Source of the DNA: Gordius sp. MW1
Lineage: Eukaryota > Nematomorpha > Gordioida > Gordea > Gordiidae
Assembly: GCA_964036665.1 (NCBI GenBank)
Contig: OZ038527.1
Span: 6,262,001 to 6,326,000 of the forward strand
Direction: 5' to 3'
DNA: 64,000 bases
Shown in pieces: positions 46,222-56,756 of the stretch; position 1 is the stretch's first letter, and each line of letters opens with the position of its first letter. Position numbers and translations under genes: made by a program. The notes beneath the pieces were generated by a model that worked only from the letters and a program-made list of their open reading frames with translations, had not been told where the DNA came from and did no database searches.

Positions 46222-48914
46222 ATTAATTGCTATGCAATTTATGGGATCGTTTTTTGGTGTCCGTCGTCCGTCGTCCGTTACCCTCCCTATCTATTTGCAT
46301 TGGGTATATTAGGTTATCGCTTTTTTAAATTAATGCATGAAAAAGAGTTGCCCCACCCCTCATCTCTATCTCCCTCGCTGTGTTATTTTTTAAATTAATG
46401 CATAAGAGATGCCCCACCCCTCATCTCTATCTCCCTCGGTGTGTTATATATAAGATTTGTTAGATTATCTATTATATAATAAACATAGATAAAAGTTGTT
46501 TACTTTTAATGCTATGCAATTTAACTAGGTATATAATAAACATAAATAAAAGTTGTTTACTTTTTAATTGCTATGCAATTTAACTAGTTTTGGGGTTAGA
46601 ATCCCGGAGTTTTTTTGACTCTTATGATTGTTCTTGTTCCTATCATTGATAATAAGAATTTTTGGCCGTCCGCTGGCTGCTGACCAATGAAAAAAATGAC
46701 CATTGGCCAAAATGTGAATCGAAATTATTTTTTTTGTTTTTTTTGACTATTATGATTGTTCCTGTTTCTACCATTGCTATTATGACTTTTTGGCCGTCTG
46801 CTGGCTGCTGACCAATGTTATATAATAAACATAAATAAAAGTTGTTTACTTTTAATTGCTATGCAATTTAACTAGTTTTTGGGTTAGAATCCCGGAGTTT
46901 TTTTGACTCTTATGATTGTTCTTGTTACTATCATTGATAATAAGACTTTTTGGCCGTCCGTTGGCTGCTGACCAATAAAAAAAATGACCATTGGCCAAAA
47001 TGTGAATCCGAGTTAATTTTTTCGTTTTTTTTGGCTATTATGATTGTTCCTGTTACTACCATTGCTATTATGACTTTTTGGCCGTCCGCTGGCTCCTGAC
47101 CGATGGAAAAAATGACCATTGGCCAAAATGTGAATCGAAATTATTTTTTTCGTTTTTTTTGACTATTATAAATTTATATCCACTTTTACCGTGTCCTGGC
47201 TGCTGACCAATGGAAAAAAATGACCATTGGCCAAAATGTGATTCGAAAATTTTTTTTTCGTTTTTTTGACTATTATAAATTTATATCCACTTTTACCGTG
47301 TCCTGGCTGCTGACCAATGGAAAAAAATGACCATTGGCCAAAATGTGATTCGAAAATTTTTTTTTCGTTTTTTCTTACTTTTATGAATTTATATCCACTT
47401 TTACCGTGTGCTGGCTGATGACCAATGGAAAAAAATGACCATTGGCCAAAATGTGAATCCGAGTTAATTTTTTCGTTTTTTTTGGCTATTATGATTGTTC
47501 CTGTTACTATTATTGCTATTATGACTTTTTGGCCGTCCGCTGGCTCCTGACCGATGGAAAAAATGACCACTGGCCAAAATGTGAATCGAAATTATTTTTT
47601 TTATTTTTTTTGACTATTATAAATTTATATCCACTTTTACCGTGTCCTGGCTGCTGACCAATGGAAAAAAATAACCATTGGCCAAAATGTGATTCGAAAA
47701 TTTTTTTTTCGTTTTTTTTGACTATTATGAATTTATATCCACTTTTACCGTGTCCTGGCTGCTGACCAATGGAAAAAATGACCATTGGCCAAAATGTGAT
47801 TCGAAATTTTTTTTTTCGTTTTTTTTTACTCTTATGAATTTATATCCACTTTTACCATGTGCTGGCTGATGAACAATGGAAAAAAATGACCATTGGCCAA
47901 AATGTGAATCCGAGTTAATTTTTTCGTTTTTTTTGACTATTATGATTGTTCCTGTTACTACCATTGCTATTATGACTTTTTGGCCGTCCGCTGGCTCCTG
48001 ACCGATGGAAAAAATGACCACTGGCCAAAATGTGAATCGAAATTATTTTTTTCGTTTTTTTTTGACTATTATAAATTTATATCCACTTTTACCGTGTCCT
48101 GGCTGCTGACCAATGGAAAAAAATAACCATTGGTTAAAATGTGATTCGAAAATTTTTTTTTCGTTTTTTTTGACTATTATGAATTTATATCCACTTTTAC
48201 CGTGTCCTGGCTGCTGACCAATGGAAAAAATGACCATTGGCCAAAATGTGATTCGAAAATTTTTTTTTCGTTTTTTTTTACTCTTATGAATTTATATCCA
48301 CTTTTACCGTGTGCTGGCTGATGACCAATAGAAAAAAATGACCATTGGCCAAAGTGAGCATCAAAATTTTTTTCCCGTTTTTTTGGCTATCATTGACTTA
48401 TAGGGTATCTGTTGGTACTGACCAATGGAGAAAAAATGACCATTGGCCAAATTTTTGATTTTTTTAATTAAAAATTGTTCAAATTCAACAAAAAATTTCT
48501 CCCAACAATTCTGCAAATTCTTAACATTGTGATGTTTTATAATATAATGTTTGTTAGACCCATAATCACTAAAGGCCATAAAAACTAATATAATACGCAA
48601 CTAGATGCAAACACTAAATCTAACCCTAACCCTTGCCTATATTACATTTTGCCTATATTACATTTTGCCCATAAATGGAAAATTTGCATAAAAATTAATA
48701 ATTAATTAATCATTAGGCATTGAATACCCCCCTATAAGCATTCTCGCCCCTTCCCACCTTTCTCGCCCATAAATTGCATAGCAAATATGATACATTTATA
48801 CGAAGTATAGATGAGTCGTCCCCCCTTCCCTTCCCCCCTTCCCTTCCCCCCTTCCCTTCCCCCCTTCCCTTCCCTTCTCCCCTCCCCCTTCCCACGAGGG
48901 CCGAAGGCCCGAGT
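46222..48914 (+). mobile_element. Hairpin-terminated composite element H2
   Basis: Ends and order match H1: TATTAATTGCTATGCAATTT start, (GTCC)n, two GCCCCACCCCTCATCTC blocks, AACATAAATAAAAGTTG blocks, minisatellite core (46560-48450), unique block (48460-48620) with TAACCCTAACCC, inverted CCCATAAATTGCATAGCAAA, CCCCTTCCCTT tract and the GGGCCGAAGGCCC hairpin at 48898-48910. It has no coding capacity and is inserted in the hAT-like element above. Confidence 0.75.
47000..48360 (+). repeat. 451-bp higher-order minisatellite repeat, three copies
   Basis: Two monomer types alternate. Type A contains CCTGTTACTACCATTGCTAT and GGCCGTCCGCTGGCTCCTGA. Type B contains TTTATATCCACTTTTACCGT and CCTGGCTGCTGACC, with a B' variant TGCTGGCTGATGA. 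The order A-B-B-B' repeats three times. The diagnostic CTCCTGACCGATGG falls near 47094, 47545 and 47996, a period of about 451 bp. Confidence 0.85.
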
Positions 48915-49526
48915 TTATTATATAGCTTCCAAATTTCTGCTTTTTTCCCTGGTCTACTATAATATAACTGACCTGCAATCTTATTTTGTTATTTAAATAG
49001 ATTTATAGTAGGTGCTTTAGAAACAAGTATTTCAATAGGTTTTTTATTGTGTTTGAACTGTTAAAAATATATTTTATAAAGTTAAATTTTTACCTTTAAA
49101 TGATTAACCGAATGGATTGTAACGAGTGAAAAAATTTTTATTTAAAATTTATCCTAGTTGTAAATACGAGTAATAACAATCTAATGCATTTTGTATTTAT
49201 ATGGTGAAAAAAAAATTTTCAAAATTTTTATTTGAAAAATCGGGTCGGGCTCGGGTTTGGGTCGGGCCAAAAATAAAAAAATCTTTTAGGCTCGGGCCGG
49301 GCTCGGGCAAAATAAAAATTGAGAAGTCGGGCTCGGGCCGGGCTCGGCCAGAAGAAATGTCATTTTGCAGGGCTCTACCTCCACTCCAACTTAATGAAGA
49401 TTAATGTTAAATTAAAAGACATGTATTATATTACCTCTTCCATATTCTAATAAGTTGATTATGTAGAAATTTAAGACTGCCGTTTATTGTATAAAGCATC
49501 CATAAATCATTATTAATTAATATATG

Positions 49527-49852
49527 CATGGGCGTAGCCAGGGGGGAGCAGGTGGGAGCGACTGCTCCCCCCTTTTTAAAAAAAAAAATTTTCAATACAA
49601 AAACCCTAAAGAATTAAAAAAAAATTTTGTTTTGCTCCCCCCTAATTTTGCTCTGCCCCACCCTAATTTCGCTCTGCTACCCCCTAATTTTGCTCTGCTC
49701 CCCCCTAATTTTGCTCTGCCCCCCCCCCTCTGGATAGTCGAGACCTTTTTTTTTTTTTTTTGCTTTCAGGAGAATTTTAGAGGAATATTTTTGGATTCGA
49801 GACCTTTTTTTTTGCTCGCTTCCCCCTAATCCAAAAGCTGGCTACGCCCATG
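49527..49852. mobile_element. Long hAT MITE of the GGCGTAGCCAGG family
   Basis: Ends are CATGGGCGTAGCCAGG and CTGGCTACGCCCATG. Perfect 8-bp TSDs AATATATG lie at 49519-49526 and 49853-49860. At 326 bp it is twice the usual ~160 bp, because of a repeated CCCCCTAATTTTGCTCTGC motif and a duplicated GGATTCGAGACC/TAGTCGAGACC stretch. Confidence 0.92.
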
Positions 49853-49860
49853 AATATATG

Positions 49861-50589
49861 GCATAACGCTCACGTATAATAAATATTCAATTTATATTTG
49901 TTACTTTTCGTCGCAATAGCAAAATGCTACCAGAGAGGACTTAAGTGATTAAATACTGCGAATTTATTATATAATATGCATGGATTTGTCAGGCTCAAGA
50001 TATGAATTAAAAAGGTTGGTTGTGAGAGATGAAATTATATTTTAAAAAGTTTTAAATATAATACAAATTAACTGTGTCTTCCATTATAAATGCGTTATTT
50101 TTATAAAAACAAGTATAACCTTACATTCATCATTATTCTTATAAATCATTGGGGAACCTAACGCATTTAAAATATATACAAAGTAATATGTAAAATAAAA
50201 GAATTTAATATTTTTATATATGTGTTTGTTCAAAACTATATGACAATTATAGATTATATTAGCTTTTAATAGAATGCAAAAAATCCTTGCCGTCGTTTTA
50301 GTCAGTATGACAAAGACTCTAACCTTTTCAATTGTAAAGCAGTGCTGCTGATAGCTAAAACTTTGGTGAGTTATTGAATCATCATGTACGGCGTAACTAA
50401 TGATAATTTTCCTTGTTTTCCTGTTTTGCTCATTCGTTAATTCCGTATTATATTACAGCAAAAATTGCATGGATCGTGTTAAATCTCTAAAATTGAATAG
50501 CTTTAAGATAATATATATAACCAATCATTAGCCACACCAGCCAACAAATTTTTTTGAAGGAGCACGACATAGGCGTAGTCAGTGGTAAG
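49861..50589. other. AT-rich DNA without recognised feature
   Basis: No gene recognised. GGCGTAGTCAGTGG at 50572 is a lone MITE-like tip adjoining the next element. Confidence 0.45.
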
Positions 50590-51770
50590 TAGTGGTGGGA
50601 AAAAGTTAGGCGTGAGTCACGCCCAGGTCAACCTTAGGCTAGGTTAGAGAGGTTCCTTGAAAACCTCTAAGGTCTTTTAGAAACGCTAATTTCTGCCTCG
50701 AGATTAGAGGTCAATATTAACCTTAAACCTAATTAGAAGCTCATAGCTTAGGTTAGAGCGCAAAATTAACCTAAACGCTTAGGTTTATATCTTTTATTAA
50801 AATGCATAAAAATGTAATTGGCGGGTGTAAAATACAAGCTATAAGATAAAAACAATATGAGAAAGCGAAAACAAGTTTGGCGTATAACATTTAATCTTGA
50901 TTATGATTATTAGGGATTAAAAATCTTGCTGTATGTTGGTTACATGGTGTACATATTTGTTTCGCGAAAGGTGGACCACATCGGATACAATTCGTCGACG
51001 CAGACGTTTCGCGAAGGTAGCGGCGCATAATTTAGGTATAAGCAAGTCATTAGGCCGATGCCAGCACCCTAAGGCCCCTACTATGATTGGTTCGATAGTC
51101 ACAATTTTGTAACGTGAGAGTAGGGATTGTCGTACAGATTCGTATTTTGTGATTTTAGCTTCTCGGGCAGTATCCAACGCGGTGAAGCGATTATCAAATG
51201 GGATGCTTACATCTGTAATTATGGCTGAATCCCCCTTAGCTATCACCAAGTCAGGCCGTAACCGAGAGTAGTCCACAGTAGTATTCTCCCCTATAACCGT
51301 AAATCTTTTAGCTGCTAGGTCCTTTATTCGCTCGACAACTAAGTTGTGGCGTTTCGTATATGAGGCTGAATAACGCATGCAGTGGTCTATAACGTGGGGC
51401 AGGGTTTCTTCGCGTTCCCCAGATCTTCGACATTTTCTATTAAAGCTTCTATTCATGGGGGTGCCTCTAAGCGGTAACTGATTCAGTCTAGCGCGGTGGA
51501 TAAATCGCCAATCCGCAAACCTAGTATACAGCCCATCCTTTATGAATTGATGGCTGGCAGGGTGGGCCCCTACGCATTCCATCACCTTCCCTTGGTCCGG
51601 ATTTGACACTAGTTTGGTGAATTTCTTATCACGCTCTTGACTGCTCATGGCATAAATTAGAGCTAGCCTAAAGCTTTAGGTTAATTTAATTCACCTAAGG
51701 TCAATATTCTTTTATATACTGTAAAATTTCAACTTAACTATGGTCTTTTAGCACTTTGTCTGCTTTATTT
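50590..51770 (-). mobile_element. R2/NeSL-type non-LTR element piece, endonuclease-only copy 1
   Basis: The minus-strand order is a leader with GCAGACAAAGTGCTAAA (51749-51765), TTCAACTT..., ATTGACCTTAGGTGAATT and CTAAAGCTTTAGG; the ORF at 51648-50917; then a 3' region full of AACCTAAGC / AGGTTA motifs ending near TTTTTCCCACCACTAC (about 50590). The same leader and the same 3' region occur around copy 2 on the plus strand. There is no reverse transcriptase. No poly(A) tail is obvious. Confidence 0.7.
50917..51648 (-). CDS. R2/NeSL-type retrotransposon C-terminal protein: zinc knuckle and restriction-like endonuclease
   Basis: An uninterrupted frame of 243 residues. The N-terminal region (about 10-65) has SNPDQGKVMECV, GLYTRFADWRFIHRARLNQ and PLRG, matching the segment between the RT thumb and zinc finger of R2-group proteins. 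The knuckle follows (C-x2-S-x8-H-x4-C); its second Cys is Ser here but intact in copy 2. RHNLVVERI leads into the PD-(D/E)XK-like nuclease: RPDLVIAKGDSAIITDVSIP (about 130-149), then AREAKITKYE supplying a Lys. In full elements this enzyme nicks target DNA for target-primed reverse transcription. Without an RT the product could not retrotranspose alone. The open frame suggests a fairly young copy. Leader and 3' region are shared with copy 2. Confidence 0.85.
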   Translation of the reverse strand: MSSQERDKKFTKLVSNPDQGKVMECVGAHPASHQFIKDGLYTRFADWRFIHRARLNQLPLRGTPMNRSFNRKCRRSGEREETLPHVIDHCMRYSASYTKRHNLVVERIKDLAAKRFTVIGENTTVDYSRLRPDLVIAKGDSAIITDVSIPFDNRFTALDTAREAKITKYESVRQSLLSRYKIVTIEPIIVGALGCWHRPNDLLIPKLCAATFAKRLRRRIVSDVVHLSRNKYVHHVTNIQQDF

Positions 51771-51810
51771 TTAACATATATAATAAATAATAGAAATTTT
51801 ATAATTTATT

Positions 51811-52772
51811 CCAATTAAAAGTAAGGCAAATTAAACTAAAAATATAATTTAATTTTTTAATTTTTAAGAATTTGGGTTTTTAATAAATACCTACCTCTAT
51901 CGAGTGTTTTATTTTTAATTGCCACTATTTTGTAACATATTCTTTTTGTGTGCAATGCAGCGTGGCTGATAGTGGTTGTGTTTCACAAAAAAGTATTTGC
52001 CAAGTATTTTATTCAAATTGCTAAGTATTTTTAGCGTCGTTGCTCAGTATTTTATTCATATGCTAAGTACTTAATTCGTTTGCTAAGTTTTTAAATTAAT
52101 TGTAAGTTTTATATTCAAATGCTAAGTATTTTATTCATTTGCTAAATATTTAAATGAATTTTGCTAAGCATTTTATTGTTTTGCTAAGTTTTTTATTTAT
52201 TTGCTAAGTGTTTTATTTATTGCTAAGTATTTTAATAAGTATTTAAATATATGCTAGGTTAATAAATAAAAAATTAAACATTTTCGAAATTATCACCATT
52301 AAAACTTTGCCCTTTTAGCTTTAAAGCATTATTATCTTTTTTTAATACTCAGCATTTTGATTAAAATTCCTAGCTTAAAATAAAAAAAATACTTAGCATT
52401 TTAATTAAAAAATTTAGCATATCAAAATAAAAACTTAGCATTTGAATATAAAACTTACAATTAATTTAAAAACTTAGCAAACGAATTAAACACTTAGCAA
52501 ATGAATAAAAAAACTTAGCAACGACGCTAAAAATACTTAGCAATTTGAATAAAAAACTTAGCAAATAATTTGTTGTGAAATAGAACCACTATCAGTCACG
52601 CTACATTGCACACAAAAGGAGTATGTTACAAAATGGTGGCAATTAAAAATAAAACACTCGATAGAGGTAGGTATGTATTAAAAACCCAAATCGCAATTTT
52701 TTTCTTGAAAATTAAAGAATTAAAATACATTAAAATTATATTATATTTTTAGTTGAATTTGCCTTAATTTTT
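51811..52772. mobile_element. ~960-bp palindrome (foldback element)
   Basis: The left arm holds AAGGCAAATTAAACTAAAAA, TTGGGTTTTTAATAAATACC, TACCTCTATCGAGTG, TTTTGTGTGCAATGCAGCGT and a run of TTTGCTAAGTATTTTATTC-like 19-21-bp repeats. The right arm repeats all of it inverted. The centre (about 52250-52330) is unpaired. No coding content. It directly abuts the hAT element at 52776. Confidence 0.85.
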
Positions 52773-52775
52773 ATT

Positions 52776-53852
52776 TAGAGGTGTGCACGGATCAATCCGA
52801 TCCGACATCCGATCCGATCCATCCGAACTCGGATTCGGACGGATCGGAACAACATTTTAATTTTGGAAGTCGGATCGGATCGGATCGGATCGGATCAACA
52901 TTTTATTTTAGTCGAATCGGATCGGATTTTCAAATTTAAAATAAACAATAATAATTAAATTAATAATTTTTAGTCTACCTTTTCATAATTATTTTTGCAT
53001 TCTTTTTTTACTTTACCATTTTTGATGCCCAATACCACCTCCTCACCCCTTACTTACCCTAATATATTTATCAGTATTTCCCTAGCGTTTTTCCCTAGCT
53101 AGACGTCGTAGACGCGCATCTCTTTCTATTTCATTTCAACTCAACTCCGAAAATCATCAATCACTATCCCCTTTCCTTAAAGCACACGCGTAGCTCCTTT
53201 GTCTCTTGATTCCGGGTAATCATGAATGATGTAACTTGCCTTGCCTTCTTAGAAGCAATCTCCATGGTGCAGCAGGGGTATTGTCTGGTGTGAGTGACGC
53301 CGACTTGAGGGGAAAAATGGGGGGGGGGTGTTAAAATTGGGATAAAGCCCCCGATGAAATCACAATTTACCTTTCGTTAAAAAATGAAGATCGCAAATAT
53401 GATTCAAAGAAAAATTTTCTGAAATGGTGGGGTTCATATCAAACAGTCCTGCCAAGGCTTTATAAGCTGGCAAATAAAGTTTTAGCTATACCTGCTACCT
53501 CTACCACTTCGGAAAGAAATTTCTCGGTGGCTGGAAGAACATTAGAAGAAAGAAGAACGCGAATTAAACCAGAAAATTTAGATTCTTTATTATTTTTATA
53601 TGATAATATGGAATTAGTCAAATAAAATTTTATATTTATTTAAGGTCTATTAAAATTGCTGTACCTTATTTTTATGTATTTTGAATTTAATCATCAATAA
53701 AAAGTTCTGTTCGTAAAATTTTAATTTGAAAATTTCGGATCGGATCGGATTTAGATTTTAAAAAACTCGGATCGGATCGGATGGATATAAAATTTTTCAA
53801 AAACCCCTCGGATCGGATCGGATCAAAAAAATTTGATCCGTGCACACGTCTA
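52776..53852 (+). mobile_element. hAT element with CGGATC-repeat termini
   Basis: Inverted tips are TAGAGGTGTGCACGGATCAA and the complement of TAGACGTGTGCACGGATCAA. Subterminal CGGAT/CGGATC repeats occur at both ends (52790-52930 and 53735-53825). A transposase C-terminal fragment is inside (53335-53625). A TSD is not recognisable. About 1.08 kb in total, so it is an internally deleted copy. Confidence 0.85.
53335..53625 (+). pseudogene. hAT transposase C-terminal dimerisation domain (fragment)
   Basis: A 96-residue open frame without a start codon. It follows a stop at 53332-53334 and ends at TAA 53623-53625. It reads FLKWWGSYQTVLPRLYKLAN, then IPATSTTSERNFSVAG, RTRIKPENLDSLLFL and YDNMELVK. 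These are the hallmarks of the hAT C-terminal dimerisation domain: paired Trp, P-L-x-x-L-A, I-P-A-T-S-x-x-S-E-R-x-F-S-x-A-G, and L-x-x-x-N. The catalytic RNase H-like part and zinc finger are missing, so it is inactive. The sequence itself is uninterrupted and terminates naturally, about 230 bp before the element's right tip, as expected for a transposase 3' end. Confidence 0.9.
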
Positions 53853-54289
53853 GAATAAATATTAAAATTTCGATCATATATTATAAACATAAAACTCGGG
53901 CCTTCGGCCCTCGTGGGAAGGGGGAGAAGGGAAAGGGAGTAGGGAAAGGGAAGAGGGGAAGGGGGAACTCTTCTATACTCCGTATAAACGTAGCATATTT
54001 GCTATGCAATTTATGGGCGAGAAAGGTGGGAAGGGGCGAGAATGCCTATAGGGGGTATTAGATGCAAAATAATTAGTTAATTAGTTATAGGCCCTTGTAG
54101 GGGAGGACATAGGGTAATTATCAATGTTAACCAATTCAAAAACGAAAAAAAATTTCGATTTATTTGGCCAATGGTCATTTTTTTATTGGTCAGTAGCCAG
54201 CGGACTGTCAAAAATTTATATTATCATTGGTATTAACATGAACAAATATTAATTTAATTTAAAAAAATTAAAAAAAAAAATTTGTCCCC

Positions 54290-54353
54290 TCTCTGACTTG
54301 AACCCCACACCTCCAGTTCACAAGCCGGCGCTAAAACCACTATACCAGCTGGC
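54290..54353 (-). repeat. tRNA-derived SINE head inside H3
   Basis: The minus strand reads GCCAGCTGGTATAGTGGTTT (good A box), GCGCCGGCTTGTGAACTGG and GGGGTTCAAGTC (B box). The spacing is tRNA-like, but the anticodon stem pairs imperfectly. It is probably a Pol III promoter relic. Homologous to 26051-26126. Confidence 0.7.
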
Positions 54354-54562
54354 TTTAAAATAGTAGAAGTTATTATGTTATTTATATAGATAATGAAATA
54401 ATAAAGTTGTGTTTTATGTTTAGAAAATCAATATATTTCGTTGGTCAGTAGCCAGCGGACGGTCAAAAAGTCATATTATCAATGGTATTAACAAAAACAA
54501 GATATTAATTTAATGTAAAAAAAAAATTTAAAAAATTTTTTTTTTTTTTTAGTTTTAAAAAA

Positions 54563-54705
54563 GGGCTAAATTCTTAAACCACCAGCCCGATTCGCTCGAA
54601 ACTTTACCCGTAGGTGCCCAGGGCGGCCGGGGGTAAAATAACCTTTTCAGATTCCTAAAATACCTTTTCATTTTAAAAATATCGGACATTTCCCTGCCAC
54701 ACGTG
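54563..54705 (+). repeat. ~140-bp dispersed repeat, copy 3
   Basis: AAGGGCTAAATTCT, GATTCGCTCGAAACTTTACC, GGTGCCCAGGGCGGCC, AAATATCGGACATTTCCC; see 22289 and 25704. Confidence 0.8.
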
Positions 54706-56756
54706 CGGTGTAATATCTATGACACGTAGAAAAATTTTACTAATTATATAAACTTACGCGCGCCATCTAATAAAGTACAATTCGTGTTTGAGTTTAATAG
54801 TAGATTCAATTTAATTAGAAATAACGGGCTATGATTATGCCTTTGAGGGAGGTTTCGAATTTTGTGTTAGTTTCTATCGATATATTTTATCGTAAATTAG
54901 AATCTAATACCTATATTATTTTTTTAAATATTACTTTTTAGGTTTTCTATGAAATCACAATCTAATTAAATGAAATATATTAACCCAATAAAAAAATATA
55001 TATGCATTTATAAGGTTAAAAAAATATATTACATAGTTGGCTGTCTGTTAGACCATCTATAATAAATTTTTAGGTTATATATAAAATTTGGCCAATGGTC
55101 ATTTTATTTCATTGGTAAGCAGCCAGGACACGGTAAAAGTGGATATAAGTTCATAAGTCAAAAAAAACGAAAAAAAAAATTTTCGAATTACATTTAGGCC
55201 AATGGTCATTTTTTCCATCGGTCAGGAGCCAGCGGACGGCCAAAAAGTCATAATAGCAATGATAGTAACAGGAACAATCATAATAGTCAAAAAAAATGAA
55301 AAAATAAACTCGGATTCACATTTTGGCCAATGGTCGTTTTTTTCCATTGGTCAGCAGCCAGCACACGGTAAAAGTGGATATAAATTCACAAGAGTAAAAA
55401 AAACGAAAAAAAAATTTTCGAATCACATTTTGGCCAATGGTCATTTTTTTCCATTGGTCAGCAGCCAGGACACAATAAAAGTGGATATAAATTCATAATA
55501 GTCAAAAAAAAACAAAAAAAAAAGTTTTCGAATCACATTTTGGCCAATGGTCATTTTATTCCATTGGTCAGCAGCCAGCGGACGGCCAAAAAGTCATAAT
55601 AGCAATGGTAGGAACAGGAACAATCATAATAGTCAAAAAAAAACGAAAAAGATAATTTCGATTCACATTTTGGCCAATGGTCATTTTTTTCCATCGGTCA
55701 GGAGCCAGCGGACGGCCAAAAAGTCATAATAGCAATGGTAGTAACAGGAACAATCATAATAGTCAAAAAAAACGAAAAAATAAACTCGGATTCACATTTT
55801 GGCCAATGGTCATTATTTTCATTGGTCAGCAGCCAACGGACGGCCAAAAAGTCTTATTATCAATGATAGTAACAAGAACAATCATAAAAGTCAAAAAAAA
55901 CTCCGGGATTCTAACCCAAAAACTAGTTAAATTGCATAGCAATTAAAAGTAAACAACTTTTATTTATGTTTATTATATAACATTGGTCAGCAGCCAGCGG
56001 ACGGCCAAAAAGTCATAATAGCAATGGTAGAAACAGGAACAAACATAATAGTCAAAAAAAACGAAAAAAATAATTTCGATTCACATTTTGGCCAATGGTC
56101 ATTTTTTTCATTGGTCAGCAGCCAGCGGACGGCTAAAAATTCTTATTATCAATGATAGTAACAATAACAATCATAAGAGTCAAAAAAAACTCCGGGATTT
56201 CAACCCCAAAACTAGTTAAATTGCATAGCAATTAAAAAGTAAACAACTTTTATCTATGTTTATTTATAACTAGTTAAATTGCATAGCATTAAAAGTAAAC
56301 AACTTTTATCTATGTTTATTATATAACAAAAACTAGTTAAATTGTAAACAACTTTTATTTATGTTTATTATATAACTAGTTAAATTGCATAGCATTAAAA
56401 GTAAACAACTTTTATCTATGTTTATTATATAATAGATAATTTAACAAATCTTATATATAACACACCGAGGGAGATAGAGATGAGGGGTGGGGCACCTCTT
56501 ATGCATTAATTTAAAAAATAACACAGCGAGGGAGATAGAGATGAGGGGTGGGGCACCTCTTTCTCATGCATTAATTTAAAAAAGCGATAACCTAATATAC
56601 CCAATGCAAATAGATAGGGAGGACAACGGACGGACAACGGACAACGGACAACCAAAAACGAGCCCATAAATTGCATAGCAATTAATATGATCAGAATTAA
56701 GCAGACAAAGTGCTAAATGACCGTAGTTAAGTTGAAATTTTACAGTATATAAAAAA

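Larger units (their letters stand above)
45988..49377. mobile_element. hAT-like element with nested composite element
   Basis: Left tip TAGAGCCCTGCACGGGC and right tip TTGCAGGGCTCTA are inverted. The flanking 8-mers CCTCCAGT (45980-45987) and CCTCCACT (49378-49385) match at 7 of 8. GC-rich CGGGCTCGGGCCGGGC-type repeats fill both subterminal zones (45998-46145 and 49230-49350). Removing the composite element at 46222-48914 leaves roughly 0.7 kb, so the host element is a non-autonomous derivative without transposase. Confidence 0.85.
53893..56687 (-). mobile_element. Hairpin-terminated composite element H3
   Basis: Starts with the CTCGGGCCTTCGGCCCTCG hairpin end and the GGGAAGGGGGAGAAGGG tract. 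Then come ATTTGCTATGCAATTTATGG, a SINE-like unit, a tRNA-like stretch (54290-54353), the 140-bp repeat (54563-54705), a ~290-bp AT block (54710-54990), a minisatellite core (55080-56200), AACTAGTTAAATTGCATAGC blocks, two GAGGGGTGGGGCACCTC blocks and the end CCCATAAATTGCATAGCAAT (56664-56683). It matches 22905-26568 in reverse, without the internal hairpin terminus. Confidence 0.7.
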
